64,000 nt of DNA, from contig CAWFXD010000001.1 of the NCBI GenBank assembly GCA_963819695.1, positions 868,001 through 932,000 on the forward strand. The letters run 5' to 3'. The position numbers and the translations under genes are program-made. The DNA is from DASZIT01 sp963819695 (lineage in GTDB: Bacteria > Actinomycetota > Acidimicrobiia > Acidimicrobiales > RAAP-2). Of this stretch, positions 1 through 9,225 are shown piece by piece. The notes under the pieces were generated by a model, which searched no databases, was not told the origin of the DNA, and saw only the letters and a list, made by a program, of their open reading frames with translations. Each line of letters starts with the position of its first letter. The first letter of the stretch is position 1.

Positions 1-1
1 C

Positions 2-451
2 CTCCGTGGCCAGTTCGCGGTGCTGTTGGTGATCGCGGTGCCCGACGAAAGCGGAGCCCAGGCCATCGAAGCCGCCCTGGCCCCGGTGGCCGACCGGTTG
101 GGTCTGACCATCGTGGTGCGGCCACTGGTGCCCACCCCCGGAGCCACCGGTGGGGCTGCTGAAGTTGGAGCCGACGTCGAGAGCCAGGTCTACGCCTTCT
201 CGGTCCACGGAGCCGACCGGCCCGGCATCGTCCACCGGGCGGCGGAGGCGTTGGCTCAGGTCGGCGGCAACATCATCGATCTGTCGACCCGGCTGGTGGG
301 ATCGGACGACCAGCCGGTCTACGTGCTGACGTTGACGGTTGGATTCGCGCCCGGGACCGAGGCCGAGGTGGCGGCGGCCACCGTCCGGCAGTCGGTCGAG
401 GCGTTCGGGGTGCAGTGCCACGCCCACCGGGTCGAGATCGACGTTCTCTGA
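2..451 (+). CDS. ACT-domain regulatory protein, 5'-truncated by the window edge
   Basis: The reading frame is open from base 2, so the true start lies upstream; the GTG at 20 is probably internal. The product ends in an ACT domain with the typical pattern VHGADRPGIVHRAAEAL followed by a GGNI(I/D) turn, and the upstream part (AVLLVIAVPD) resembles the first ACT domain of two-ACT proteins of the GcvR type. Such proteins bind amino acids; GcvR represses glycine cleavage genes in enterobacteria, but the ligand here is unknown. It lies 21 bp upstream of peptide deformylase on the same strand, so co-transcription is likely. The family call is fairly secure, the role is not. Confidence 0.75.
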   Translation, partial: LRGQFAVLLVIAVPDESGAQAIEAALAPVADRLGLTIVVRPLVPTPGATGGAAEVGADVESQVYAFSVHGADRPGIVHRAAEALAQVGGNIIDLSTRLVGSDDQPVYVLTLTVGFAPGTEAEVAAATVRQSVEAFGVQCHAHRVEIDVL

Positions 452-472
452 CCGGTCGGACTGCACCGCTCG

Positions 473-973
473 ATGCCCATCCGCCCGGTTCTGACGCTGC
501 CCCACGACGTCCTGGTCACCCCGGCCTACCCGGTGGGAGGCATCGGCGCCGAGGCCCGGGCGCTGGCGGTGGATCTGGTCGACACCATGCGAGCGTCCCC
601 GGGATGCGTCGGTTTGGCGGCTCCCCAGATCGGGGTGGATCTCCGTGCCTTCGTGGTCGATGTCACCGGCCACCGGTTAGCCCGGTCCTCTCACGGGATG
701 TTCGTCCTCTTCGACCCGGTGGTCGAAGCCGCCTCTGCCCCGGAGTCGGCCCGGGAGGGATGCATGAGCGTTCCCGATCTCACCGGCAACGTGGCCCGGG
801 CCACCCAGGTGACGGTCTCGGGCACCACCCCCGACGGCGATCGTCGCCGGTTGGAGGTGGATGCTTTCGAAGCCCGGGCCGTTCTGCACGAGATGGACCA
901 CCTCGCCGGCCTGGTCTTCCTCGATCGGGTGGCGGGCCCCCACGATGTCTTCCCCCGTAAGGTGTACAGGTGA
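473..973 (+). CDS. def: Peptide deformylase
   Basis: Removes the N-formyl group from nascent proteins in the cytosol. All three family motifs are present in a 166-aa protein of normal length: GCVGLAAPQIG at about residues 44-54, EGCMS at 95-99 carrying the metal-binding Cys97, and HEMDH at 139-143 with the two metal-binding histidines and the catalytic Glu140. The ATG follows the ACT gene by 21 bp. Its stop overlaps the GTG of the next gene in a GTGA tetranucleotide, which suggests translational coupling. Housekeeping function; high confidence. Confidence 0.96.
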   Translation: MPIRPVLTLPHDVLVTPAYPVGGIGAEARALAVDLVDTMRASPGCVGLAAPQIGVDLRAFVVDVTGHRLARSSHGMFVLFDPVVEAASAPESAREGCMSVPDLTGNVARATQVTVSGTTPDGDRRRLEVDAFEARAVLHEMDHLAGLVFLDRVAGPHDVFPRKVYR

Positions 974-1725
974 CCGAATCGACCTCTCCGGCTCCCGCCA
1001 GCCGCGAATCGACCGACGACCGCCTCTACTTCCGGCAGCTGCTGGCCGGGCGGGACTTCGCGGTCGGCGACGCGGTGGCCCAACAGATGGTGAACTTCGT
1101 CTACCTGATCGGGGACCGGTCCACCGGCGAGGCGTTGATCGTCGACCCGGCCTACGGGGTCGACGAGCTGCTGGCCATGCTGGCGGCCGACGGGATGGAA
1201 TTGCGGGGGGCGCTGGCCACCCACTACCACCCGGACCATGTCGGCGGGGACATGATGGGTTGGGGGATCGAGGGCATCACCCGGCTGCTGGAGTTGGCCC
1301 CGGTGCCGATCCACGTCCAGGCCGACGAGGCCCCGTGGGTGGAGCGGTCGACCGGGGTCAGTGCCGGCGACCTGGTCACCCACCACGGCGGCGACGTGGT
1401 GACCGTCGGCGGGGTGCCGATCACCCTGATCCACACCCCGGGCCACACCCCGGGGAGCCAGTGCTTTCTGGTCGACGGCCGCCTGGTGTCCGGCGACACC
1501 CTGTTCCTCGACGGTTGCGGCCGGACCGACCTTCCGGGTGGGGACCCCGAAGAGATGTACGAGTCCTTGACCACCCGCCTGGCCCGGATCCCCGATGAGA
1601 CGATCCTGTACCCCGGCCATCTCTATTCTCCCGAGCCCTCCGCGTCGTTGGGCGCCACCCGGGCGCACAATTATGTGTACCGGCTGTCGACGCCCGAACA
1701 GTGGATGACCATGTTCGGCCGTTGA
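970..1725 (+). CDS. MBL-fold metallo-hydrolase (persulfide dioxygenase / glyoxalase II-like)
   Basis: A 251-aa metallo-beta-lactamase-fold protein. The metal motif HYHPDH is at about residues 85-90, a second ligand region reads HTPGHTPGS, and the later SGDTLF...CGRTD block matches persulfide dioxygenases and glyoxalase II-like hydrolases, in which Asp and His bind one or two metals. The CGRTD motif favours a persulfide dioxygenase-like enzyme oxidising glutathione or mycothiol persulfide, but a thioesterase role cannot be excluded. The GTG start overlaps the def stop by 4 bp, and the next gene begins 13 bp after its stop. Fold confidence is high; substrate is inferred. Confidence 0.85.
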   Translation: MTESTSPAPASRESTDDRLYFRQLLAGRDFAVGDAVAQQMVNFVYLIGDRSTGEALIVDPAYGVDELLAMLAADGMELRGALATHYHPDHVGGDMMGWGIEGITRLLELAPVPIHVQADEAPWVERSTGVSAGDLVTHHGGDVVTVGGVPITLIHTPGHTPGSQCFLVDGRLVSGDTLFLDGCGRTDLPGGDPEEMYESLTTRLARIPDETILYPGHLYSPEPSASLGATRAHNYVYRLSTPEQWMTMFGR

Positions 1726-1738
1726 GCCAACCACAGCT

Positions 1739-2974
1739 ATGAGTGAACCTCTCTCATCCGACGCCACCATCCTGGTGGTGGGAGCCTCCCTGGCCGGCAT
1801 GCGGGCCGCCGAGGAGATCCGCCACCTGGGCCATACCGGCGACGTCGTCATCATCGGCGAGGAGATCCACCCTCCCTACGACCGGCCCCCGTTGTCGAAG
1901 CAATTCCTGGCCGGGAAGTGGGACGTCGAGCGCATTCATCACCACACGCCGGAGAAGCTCGACGCCTTCGGGCTCGAGTTCCGGCTCGGCACCCGGGCCA
2001 CCGGGCTCGACACCGAAGCTCGCAGGGTACGCGTCGAGGACGGCAGCCAGGTCGACTACGACGGCCTGATCATCGCCACCGGGGCCAAACCGCGCTGGCT
2101 CCCGGGCACCGAGGGGATCACCGGCGTCCGAACCCTGCGCACCCTGGATGACAGCGCGGGGTTGCGCGACGACCTCACCCGACTCGGCGAGGGGGCGCGA
2201 CTGGTGGTGATCGGCGCCGGCTTCATCGGCGCGGAAGTCGCCGCCACCTGTCACGGACTCGGGGCGAGGGTCACCGTGGTCGAGGCCCTCACCACCCCGT
2301 TGGCCGGTGTGCTCGGCCAGCAGATGGGGGAGGTGTGCGCCGGGTTGCACCGGGATGCCGGGGTGGCGCTCCGGTTGGGGGTCGGGGTGGACAAGGTGGT
2401 CGCCGGCCCCGATGGCGCGGCTCCCGTCCAGGTGCGACTCACCGACGGCAGCGTGCTGGAGGCCGACCTGGTGGTGGTCGGGATCGGGGTGACTCCGGCG
2501 GTGGACTGGCTGGAGGATTCCGGCCTCACCTTGGCCAACGGGATCATGTGCTCCGACGGTCTGTTCGCCGCCGACCGGGTGGTCGCCGCCGGGGACGTGG
2601 CCCGGTGGACCCACGTGCACCTGGACGAGGACATCCGGATCGAACACTGGACCAACGCCGCGGAGGGCGGAGCGCTGGCCGCCCACAATCTGATCGCCGG
2701 ATCGGCGGCGGCCGAGTCGTACACGCCGGTCCCGTTCTTCTGGTCGGACCAGTACCAGGCCAAGATCCAGGTTCTCGGGCGCCCGGATCCCGAGGACGAG
2801 GTGGTGGTGGTGGACGGGAGCCCCGAGGACCGCAAGCTGGTGGCTCTCTACCGCCGGGGGGACCGGCTGACGGCGGCGCTGGGCATCAGTCGGGCGCGCC
2901 AGCTGATGGCCTACCGGCCGCTGCTGGCGGCGGCCGCCTCCTTCGACGAGGCCATCGAAGTCTCCCGAAGCTGA
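1739..2974 (+). CDS. FAD-dependent ferredoxin/rubredoxin reductase-like oxidoreductase
   Basis: A 411-aa two-dinucleotide-binding flavoprotein. An N-terminal FAD motif (VVGASLAGMRAAE) is followed by YDRPPLSK near residue 45, a hallmark of the BphA4/ThcD/rubredoxin reductase group. A second Rossmann motif (GAGFIGAEVA) binds NAD(P)H, and a late GDVARW motif contacts FAD. The C-terminal ~80 residues fit the Reductase_C domain. These enzymes pass electrons from NADH to a ferredoxin or rubredoxin that feeds P450s or dioxygenases; no such partner is adjacent, though a P450 and ferredoxin lie about 48 kb away. The 3' end overlaps the convergent transglutaminase gene by 64 bp. Confidence 0.9.
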   Translation: MSEPLSSDATILVVGASLAGMRAAEEIRHLGHTGDVVIIGEEIHPPYDRPPLSKQFLAGKWDVERIHHHTPEKLDAFGLEFRLGTRATGLDTEARRVRVEDGSQVDYDGLIIATGAKPRWLPGTEGITGVRTLRTLDDSAGLRDDLTRLGEGARLVVIGAGFIGAEVAATCHGLGARVTVVEALTTPLAGVLGQQMGEVCAGLHRDAGVALRLGVGVDKVVAGPDGAAPVQVRLTDGSVLEADLVVVGIGVTPAVDWLEDSGLTLANGIMCSDGLFAADRVVAAGDVARWTHVHLDEDIRIEHWTNAAEGGALAAHNLIAGSAAAESYTPVPFFWSDQYQAKIQVLGRPDPEDEVVVVDGSPEDRKLVALYRRGDRLTAALGISRARQLMAYRPLLAAAASFDEAIEVSRS

Positions 2975-5085
2975 ACTTGGGATTGGCTGCCGGTGGGCGC
3001 CCGGCGCCCGACCCGGAACCGGCGGGCGAAGGTAGCCACCGTTTCGATCTGCTCCGCCGACGGCTCGATGCCGCCATAGATGAAGGCTTCGACGACCGAG
3101 GCGGTCAGTTGCAGCCGATCACGGGAGCTGGGAGCCGCATCGGCCAGTCGGCCGCAATAGGTGACCAGGGTCTCGTCGGCCCGGCGGACGATGCCCGACC
3201 GGGCACCGGCCCGTTCCAGCTGGCCGGCGACCCGGTGGGCCCAGGTCGGGGGTCGGCGGATGCGCCGCCGCCGGACCCCGATGAAGGAGGCGAGGACGAC
3301 CAGGACCGCACCGATGGGGAGCCAGGGAAGACGGCCGAGGAGGTGGGCGGTGCTGGCGGCGATGACCGAACCGGGGGACGGGTTGGCCGACGGCACGTCG
3401 GCGGTCGGATCGAAATTCTGCCAGCCGTAGCCGGGGAACCAGACCTGGACCCAGGCGTGGGCGTCGTTGGCCTCCACCTGGTAGAGGTCGGTGATCGGGT
3501 TGTAGGAGCCGGGGACGTACCCGACCACCTCGCGTGCCGGGATGCCCAGGGAGCGGAGCATGACCGCGGTGGCCGTGGAGATCTGCTCGCAGAAGCCGAC
3601 CCGGGAGCCGAACAGGAACGCATCGACGGCATCCTGGTTGGCTTGGAGGGGCGGGATGTCCGTCGAGTAGTGGATGTGGGAGGACATCCATGCCTCGATG
3701 GCGCTGACCTTGGCCTGGGTGTGCGGGTCGCTGCCGCCGGGAGTGTCGATACCGGCGGTGATCTGTAGGGCCAGGGCGGCGACCCGGGCATCGGGGTGGG
3801 GGAGTTGGAGGTATCTGCGCTGCTGGTCGGTTGGAAGGGTGACGGGAGGGGTGCCACCCGGACCGGTGGCGGTGGCGGCAGCCAGTTGGGAGGCGGTCGC
3901 GGTGCTGTCGGCGGACACCACCGTGTACACCGTGCCACTGCCCATCGATGTACCCGACACGATGGTCCCGTCGTTGGTGACCAGGAGATGCTGGGCTTGG
4001 ACGTAGACCTTCTGAGCATTGTCGGCGTGGAAGACGAGGTTGGGACCGGACTGGGCCAGGTAGAACGTCTGGATGTCGGTGGTGGCCGGGGACAGCCCGG
4101 CCTGCTGGTCATTGGCCAGCGGAATGTCGAACGGGGATCCGGAGGTCAGCTTCTGCACCGCCGGGCCGTCGGTCGGATTGGTCGACTGCACCCAGCTCTG
4201 GCCGTCCCAGGTGTCGTAGGTCTGACCGACCCAGAAAGCCGGCCGGGTGGCCCGCACCCGCATGACGACCTGGTCGCCGAGGGTGGCCCGCACCCCGGTG
4301 TCGAGTGACTTGGCGAAGCCCAGGAATCCGCCGACACCGGTCTTGCCGGTGGGACTGGCGGCGTGGGCGGGCAGCCCGGCGGCTCCCCCGTCGGTGAGAT
4401 TGCTGGGGCTCTCCACCGGCGGGCTTCCGGCCGACGATGACGGGAAGATGAGCGAGGTCGAGACATGGGGGGCGGGAAGCAGCGAGACGAGCGCCACGGT
4501 GAGTACCGCCACCACCAGGCCAGCAGCCGCCAGGGTCCTCCACGGCACCCCGTCGGCCCCGCTCATCGACTGCCACATCGACACCAGGCCCCAGAGACCG
4601 CAGACCAGCCAGGCGACCACGTAGATCCCCAGCGAGAGGTCGACCGTCTGGGCGGCGGCCACCGCCATCAGGGCGGCGGAACCGGCCAGGGAGTAGGCGA
4701 CATCGCGGCGGGCGGGTACGTCGAAGGAATGGGTGGAGAGGACCCAGGCGAAGAGGGCAGCCAGAGGCGCCTCGACGGTGGAGATGTCCCCGGGGGTGGC
4801 GCTCCGGGTCGCGGTGATGATGAACCAGACGAAGCCGCCCACCACGCAGGCGGCCAGGATGGGTTTGACCGCCCTCCACGGATGTTCACGGCGCCGGTAG
4901 GAGAGGGCGTTGCCGACGATGGTGGCGGCGATGGCGAACACAGCCAGTTGGGGACTGAGTTCGCTCTGCCTCCAGCAGGCGGCGATGGCGATGACCACCA
5001 CCAGCGCCGAGGCGACCCGGAACTGGACGGAGTCCTCCGCGGGTCCGGGCCGGTTGGCCTCCACCACCCGACCCCACAGGGTCAC
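2911..5085 (-). CDS. TgpA-like membrane transglutaminase (DUF3488 / transglutaminase core)
   Basis: A 724-aa protein with about six N-terminal membrane segments (DUF3488-like), a large extracytoplasmic domain, and a transglutaminase-like core near residues 480-560. The Cys-His-Asp triad is visible as GFCEQ (Cys about residue 497), AHAWV and NFDPT. One more membrane helix follows, then a cytoplasmic tail with a DUF4129-like pattern. It is the third gene of a MoxR-DUF58-TgpA operon; its GTG start overlaps the DUF58 stop (GTGA). TgpA of Pseudomonas is an essential periplasmic transglutaminase; in actinobacteria the substrate is unknown. The stop lies 64 bp inside the convergent flavoprotein gene. 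Confidence 0.92.
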   Translation of the reverse strand: MTLWGRVVEANRPGPAEDSVQFRVASALVVVIAIAACWRQSELSPQLAVFAIAATIVGNALSYRRREHPWRAVKPILAACVVGGFVWFIITATRSATPGDISTVEAPLAALFAWVLSTHSFDVPARRDVAYSLAGSAALMAVAAAQTVDLSLGIYVVAWLVCGLWGLVSMWQSMSGADGVPWRTLAAAGLVVAVLTVALVSLLPAPHVSTSLIFPSSSAGSPPVESPSNLTDGGAAGLPAHAASPTGKTGVGGFLGFAKSLDTGVRATLGDQVVMRVRATRPAFWVGQTYDTWDGQSWVQSTNPTDGPAVQKLTSGSPFDIPLANDQQAGLSPATTDIQTFYLAQSGPNLVFHADNAQKVYVQAQHLLVTNDGTIVSGTSMGSGTVYTVVSADSTATASQLAAATATGPGGTPPVTLPTDQQRRYLQLPHPDARVAALALQITAGIDTPGGSDPHTQAKVSAIEAWMSSHIHYSTDIPPLQANQDAVDAFLFGSRVGFCEQISTATAVMLRSLGIPAREVVGYVPGSYNPITDLYQVEANDAHAWVQVWFPGYGWQNFDPTADVPSANPSPGSVIAASTAHLLGRLPWLPIGAVLVVLASFIGVRRRRIRRPPTWAHRVAGQLERAGARSGIVRRADETLVTYCGRLADAAPSSRDRLQLTASVVEAFIYGGIEPSAEQIETVATFARRFRVGRRAPTGSQSQVQLRETSMASSKEAAAASSGR

Positions 5086-6035
5086 CGGGGTGACACCGCC
5101 CGGGCCAGTCGCCGCCCCAACTCGATCCGGTCGAGCACCAGGCCGACGGTGGGCCCGCCCGCCTCGAGGCTGCCCACCAGTACCGGGACCCCTCGGGACA
5201 GGTACCCCGAGACGACCGCCATCACCCGTTCGGCCTCCCGTTCCGCCGCCTGGGCGTCGGCCGGCAGCGAGACGTCGACCTTCACTTGGCTCTCGGTGGC
5301 TCGCTCGGTCTCGCTCACCATGAGGGTGCCGGTATGGGAGGTGGCGGGCCAGTGGACGGTGCGCTTCAGGTCCCCGGGTTGGTACTGGCGGATGCCCCGG
5401 GCGTCACCGGTGACCGAGGAGGTTCGCCGAACCGCCAGCCCGGAGCGGTCGTCGCTGGCTTCGTCGGCGGTGTCGGGAACTCCCGTCCGGGGGGCCACGT
5501 GCAACGGCCGGGGCAGGGGTACGACGACCTCGGTGGCCCACCACAGCATGCCGAACGGCGACGACGAGGCGACTTCGACGATCACCGACTCGACCACCCC
5601 TCGCCGGTCGGGCACCACCTCGACCGTCACCTGGCGGAGGCCGCGCACCCGGCCCCCGGCTCGGACCTCGGGGCCCGGCGGAAGGAGCGGTTGGATCCGG
5701 TGGGGCCCGTTGGCGGTCAGGGTCAACACGGTGATCCGACCCGCCACCGTGTCCGACGGGCAGGAGGTGCAGGTGACCCTGGCCCGGCGGGCGGAGAACC
5801 GCGGAGCGACGAGTCCGGTGGCCAGCACCGCCGCCAACAAGGCTCCCACCGATTGGACCCAGCCGGACCCGCTGGAGTGGGCGACACTCGACAGGGCGAC
5901 CACGGTGATGAAACTGCCGACCACCGGCCCGTACCAGGACAGCGCGTGGACCCGTTGGCGGAGGCGGTGCCCGTTGGGGAGGCGGCGCCGGGCTCTTCGC
6001 GGGGGTGCCGCCGCGACCTTCGTGGCCGCGCTCAA
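5082..6035 (-). CDS. DUF58 domain protein, MoxR-associated
   Basis: A 317-aa protein with two hydrophobic helices near residues 30-80, then a DUF58 domain. The diagnostic stretch GDARGIRQYQPGDLKRTVHW contains the conserved RxYxPGDxxRxIxW signature, and it is followed by a VWA-like tail with several Asp residues. The start chosen is a TTG whose last two bases lie in the MoxR stop codon (TTGA); the frame stays open further upstream but that part is the antisense-like shadow of moxR. DUF58 proteins act with MoxR ATPases and TgpA proteins in envelope or complex-assembly roles that remain poorly defined. Confidence 0.88.
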   Translation of the reverse strand: MSAATKVAAAPPRRARRRLPNGHRLRQRVHALSWYGPVVGSFITVVALSSVAHSSGSGWVQSVGALLAAVLATGLVAPRFSARRARVTCTSCPSDTVAGRITVLTLTANGPHRIQPLLPPGPEVRAGGRVRGLRQVTVEVVPDRRGVVESVIVEVASSSPFGMLWWATEVVVPLPRPLHVAPRTGVPDTADEASDDRSGLAVRRTSSVTGDARGIRQYQPGDLKRTVHWPATSHTGTLMVSETERATESQVKVDVSLPADAQAAEREAERVMAVVSGYLSRGVPVLVGSLEAGGPTVGLVLDRIELGRRLARAVSPR

Positions 6036-7063
6036 GGGTGGGGAACGGCGACGGCGGCAATGACGCCGCGCACCAGGTCCCGCCCGTCTCCCGCCGCTCC
6101 GTCGATGATCAACCGGTGGGACAGACACGCCACCGCCATCGCCTGAACATCTTCCGGGGTGACGTAGGTGCGGTTGGAGAGGATGGCATAGGCCTGCGCG
6201 CTCCGGATCAGCGATATCGCCGCCCGGGGGCTCGCCCCCAGCCGGACGGTACCCGCCGATCGCGTCGCTCGCACCAGCGCGACGGCGTACTCGGCGACCG
6301 GCGCCAGCACGTCCACCGACTCGGTGGTCTCGATGATCTGTTCCCACTGGTGCGGTTGGCACACGGGTTCCAGGGCGTCGAGGGCGTACCGACCGCCGTT
6401 GTGCAGCACCAGCTTGGTCTCGGTGGCGGCATCGGGATAGCCGATGGAGGTGGACAGGCCGAAGCGGTCGAGTTGGCTCTCCACCAACGGATGGGTCCCG
6501 AGCTGGCCGACCGGGTTCTGGGTGGCGATGACCAGGTGGGGGCGGGGGAGGGGCCACGATTCCCCGTCCACCGACACCTGCTGTTCCTCCATGGATTCGA
6601 GCAGCGCCGACTGGGTGCGGGGCGGGGTCCGGTTCAATTCGTCGAGCAGCACCACGTGGGCGAAGACAGGTCCGGGTCGGAAATCCCAGGTTCCGGTGTT
6701 TTGGGCGTAGACGGTGATCCCGGTGACATCGGAAGGCAATAGGTCGGGATGCCCCTGGATCCGCGACAGCTTGGCTCCCAGGGTGGCGGCGAGGGCGCGG
6801 GCCAGCACCGTCTTGCCGACGCCGGGGACGTCTTCGATCAGCAGGTGACTGCCGGAAAGCGCGGCGACCACCGCCACGGTCACCGCCTCCGGGGTGCCGA
6901 GCAGGACGCCCGACAGGGAGGCATGGAGGGCCCGGGCCACCGTCGCGGCGTCGCCGAAGGCGGCCCGGGGCTCGAGGGCGGGCTCGGTTGCCGACGCCCG
7001 GGTGGGTACCGGCCCGGCGTCGGTTTGGCCGATCCCGATGCTGGTACCTGTCTCGGTCGTCAT
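6032..7063 (-). CDS. MoxR-family AAA+ ATPase
   Basis: A 343-aa AAA+ ATPase with Walker A (PGVGKT, about residues 80-85), Walker B (VVLLDELNR) and the MoxR-specific sensor and lid regions (IATQNP, LGASPRA). It is predicted to be a chaperone-like ATPase that inserts cofactors or remodels complexes together with the DUF58 and transglutaminase proteins encoded downstream. The ATG at 7063 is preferred over a longer start because GAGGGA lies 5 bases upstream and the extra N-terminus is low-complexity. First gene of a three-gene, translationally coupled operon. Confidence 0.94.
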   Translation of the reverse strand: MTTETGTSIGIGQTDAGPVPTRASATEPALEPRAAFGDAATVARALHASLSGVLLGTPEAVTVAVVAALSGSHLLIEDVPGVGKTVLARALAATLGAKLSRIQGHPDLLPSDVTGITVYAQNTGTWDFRPGPVFAHVVLLDELNRTPPRTQSALLESMEEQQVSVDGESWPLPRPHLVIATQNPVGQLGTHPLVESQLDRFGLSTSIGYPDAATETKLVLHNGGRYALDALEPVCQPHQWEQIIETTESVDVLAPVAEYAVALVRATRSAGTVRLGASPRAAISLIRSAQAYAILSNRTYVTPEDVQAMAVACLSHRLIIDGAAGDGRDLVRGVIAAVAVPHP

Positions 7064-7288
7064 ATGTTCCCTCGTTCCGGTCGGCACCGGGCTATCCCTG
7101 CCCCGCCCAGTTCCGTCCGCATCCGGGCCGGCTCGCGGCCCACTCACGTTACCGGCCCACTTCTTCGTTCATCGGTCGGTTCCACCTTCAGGGTGAGCCT
7201 GGAGCCGGATCCGTGCCCAGTGGGCCCCCGATCACGGCTTTCGATGCCGCCGGTCGACAGGCGTCGACGGGAGGTCCATACTTCGGGG

Positions 7289-7687
7289 ATGAGCGTTGAC
7301 CCTGCACACCTGCAGATCGACGATCCGCGCGACGGCGATCGTCACCTTCGGGTGTCGTGGCACGCCTCGGGGCAAGTGGTTGTCTTCAGCCAGTGGCGAC
7401 AGGGCGTGTGCGTGGCCACCACCCCGGTCGAGCTGGCCGACATCCCGGCGGTGATCGGGGTCCTGGTCCAGGCGCTCGAGGATGCCGCCAAAGGTGCGCC
7501 GTCGAAAGCCGCGTCGCCCACCGCCCAAACCGTGCGTGAGGACATTCAAGAACTCCTCCGGGATTGGCTTCGCCCCCGCCTGGCTTCGATCACCGCCTTG
7601 ACACCGCGGTCGACGCCGCTCACCGAGGAGGTCGACTCGCTACCGCCGCCCGGACCGAGGGCGGTACCGGGACCCGAAGACCCCTAG
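7289..7687 (+). CDS. Conserved hypothetical protein
   Basis: A 132-aa-class small soluble protein without a known catalytic motif. The first half looks like a beta-rich module (HLRVSWHASGQVVVFSQW, then GVCVATTPVELAD), the middle is an amphipathic helix, and the C-terminus is proline-rich and probably disordered. Similar ORFs are recalled from other actinobacteria, but no function is established. The ATG is preceded by GGGAGG about 15 bases upstream, rather far. It is transcribed divergently from moxR, with about 225 bp between their starts, and is followed by the convergent kinase gene. Confidence 0.6.
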   Translation: MSVDPAHLQIDDPRDGDRHLRVSWHASGQVVVFSQWRQGVCVATTPVELADIPAVIGVLVQALEDAAKGAPSKAASPTAQTVREDIQELLRDWLRPRLASITALTPRSTPLTEEVDSLPPPGPRAVPGPEDP

Positions 7688-7700
7688 TCGGGTCGGAACG

Positions 7701-7737
7701 GCCCTCCCCCAGGGCAAGAGTCGTCCGCCCCCCGGAC
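7701..7737. terminator. Two short hairpins between convergent genes
   Basis: Two GC hairpins occur in tandem: GCCCT-ccccc-AGGGC at 7701-7715 and GTCCG-ccccc-CGGAC at 7723-7737. They sit between the convergent hypothetical gene and the FGGY kinase gene and could end transcription from either side. Stems are only 5 bp and no U-tract follows, so the assignment is weak. Confidence 0.35.
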
Positions 7738-7754
7738 ACGGCGGTACGTCTCGG

Positions 7755-9225
7755 TCAGAAGTCGAGCCCGGAGAGTTCCGGGATGGTGGCCTCGGATCGG
7801 ACCCGGGCCCGCAGCCATCGCTCCCGTCGGGTGCCGTGCTCCTCGGCGGAGATGGAAGGCTCCACCACCCGGCGGGGCGTCCAGGTGCCGGCGATGTCGT
7901 CCTCGTCCTTCCAGGTGCCGATGGCCAGGCCGGCCAGATAGGCGGCTCCCAGCGTGGTGGCCTCCAGCACCGGTGAGATCTCGATGGGCCGGCCGCAGGC
8001 GTCGGCCAGGGCCTGGGTGAACACGTCGTTGGCCGACATCCCGCCGTCGATCCGGAGGGCGTCGACGGGCAGGCCGGAGTCGGCTTCGGCGGCCAGCAGC
8101 AGGTCGCATCCCCGGTGGGCCACCCCTTCGAGCACCGCCCGGACCATCTGGGGCCGTCCGGTTCCCCGGGTGATGCCGACATAGGTGCCCCGGGCCCCGA
8201 AGTCCCACACCGGGGTGCCCAGTCCGAGCAGCGCCGGGACGAACCAGACGTCGCCGGTGTCGGGGCAGGCCGCCGCCACCTCGTCGGACTCCGCCGCGGT
8301 GTCGATGAGGCCCATGTCGTCGCGGAGCCATTCCACACAGGTCCCAGCGGACAGCATGATCGCCTCGATGCCCCAGGTCACCTTGCCGCCCCGTCGCCAG
8401 GCGACGATCGGGATGGTCCCGTTGTTGCCGCGCGGACGCGAACGACGGTCGGACGCCGCCCACGCACTGGTCGAGCATGCCCCCGGTGCCGAAGGTGGCC
8501 TTGGCCAGGCCGGGGCGGGTACACCCTTGGCCTACCAGCGACGCCTGCTGGTCGCCGGCGATCCCGGCGATGGGAGGTCGACCGGGAAGCTCGACGGCTT
8601 CGCCGGCCACCCCGGTGGAGTCGACGATGGTGGGGAGCATGGAGGCCGGAATCCGAAGCTCCTCCAAGACGGCGGCGTCCCACGCCGAACCGTCCCGGTG
8701 GACCAGTCCGGTCACCCCGGCATTCGACGCGTCGCTGATATGCAACTGGCCGTCCGACAGGGTCCAGGCCACCCAGGAGTCGACCGTCCCGAAGGCCAGC
8801 TCGCCGCGCTCGGCCCGGGAACGATCGGGATCGAACTGGTCGAGGATGGCCGCCACCTTGGTGGCCGAGGCATTGGGGGCCAACCGGAACCCCTTGGCTT
8901 GGAGCTCGAGGCAGGTCCCGACGGTGCGGAGATCCTGCCAACCGATGCCGGGTCCGATCGGCTCGCCGGTGGCTCGGTCCCACACGATGGTCGACGCCCG
9001 CTGGTTGGCGATGCCCACCGCCTCCACCGGACCCCCGTCGGCCAGCGAGCGACCGGCCACGTCGAGGACGGCCTCGGCCATCGCCGAGGCGTCGAACTCC
9101 ACCAGTCCGGGGAACGGCGTATCCGGCAATACCTGGACATGGTGGACGTGGTGCACTGACCCGTCGGCCTCGACGATGGCGCCCCGAACCCCCGAAGTCC
9201 CCACGTCGACGACCAGGAGGCTCAC
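7755..9225 (-). pseudogene. glpK: FGGY-family glycerol kinase, frameshifted
   Basis: Together the two frames encode a complete FGGY kinase of about 489 residues. The N-terminal half begins at a GTG (9225) with VDVGTSGVRGAIVE and contains IANQRAS and GWQDLRT. It is followed by GDQQASLVGQ, then TFGTGGMLD, and the other frame supplies GGMSANDVFTQALAD and TTLGAAYLAGLAIG near the C-terminus. These match glycerol kinases, which phosphorylate glycerol to sn-glycerol 3-phosphate. The frame changes near base 8433, where one extra base separates FAS from RGNNGT. The start overlaps the stop of the upstream oxidase gene (GTGA). It could be a real null allele or a sequence error; glpD nearby supports the pathway. 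Confidence 0.8.

Noticed and set aside
4465..6063. Large plus-strand open frame over DUF58/TgpA
   Set aside because: Its translation is Gly/Arg/Pro-rich without motifs; the minus strand genes are real.
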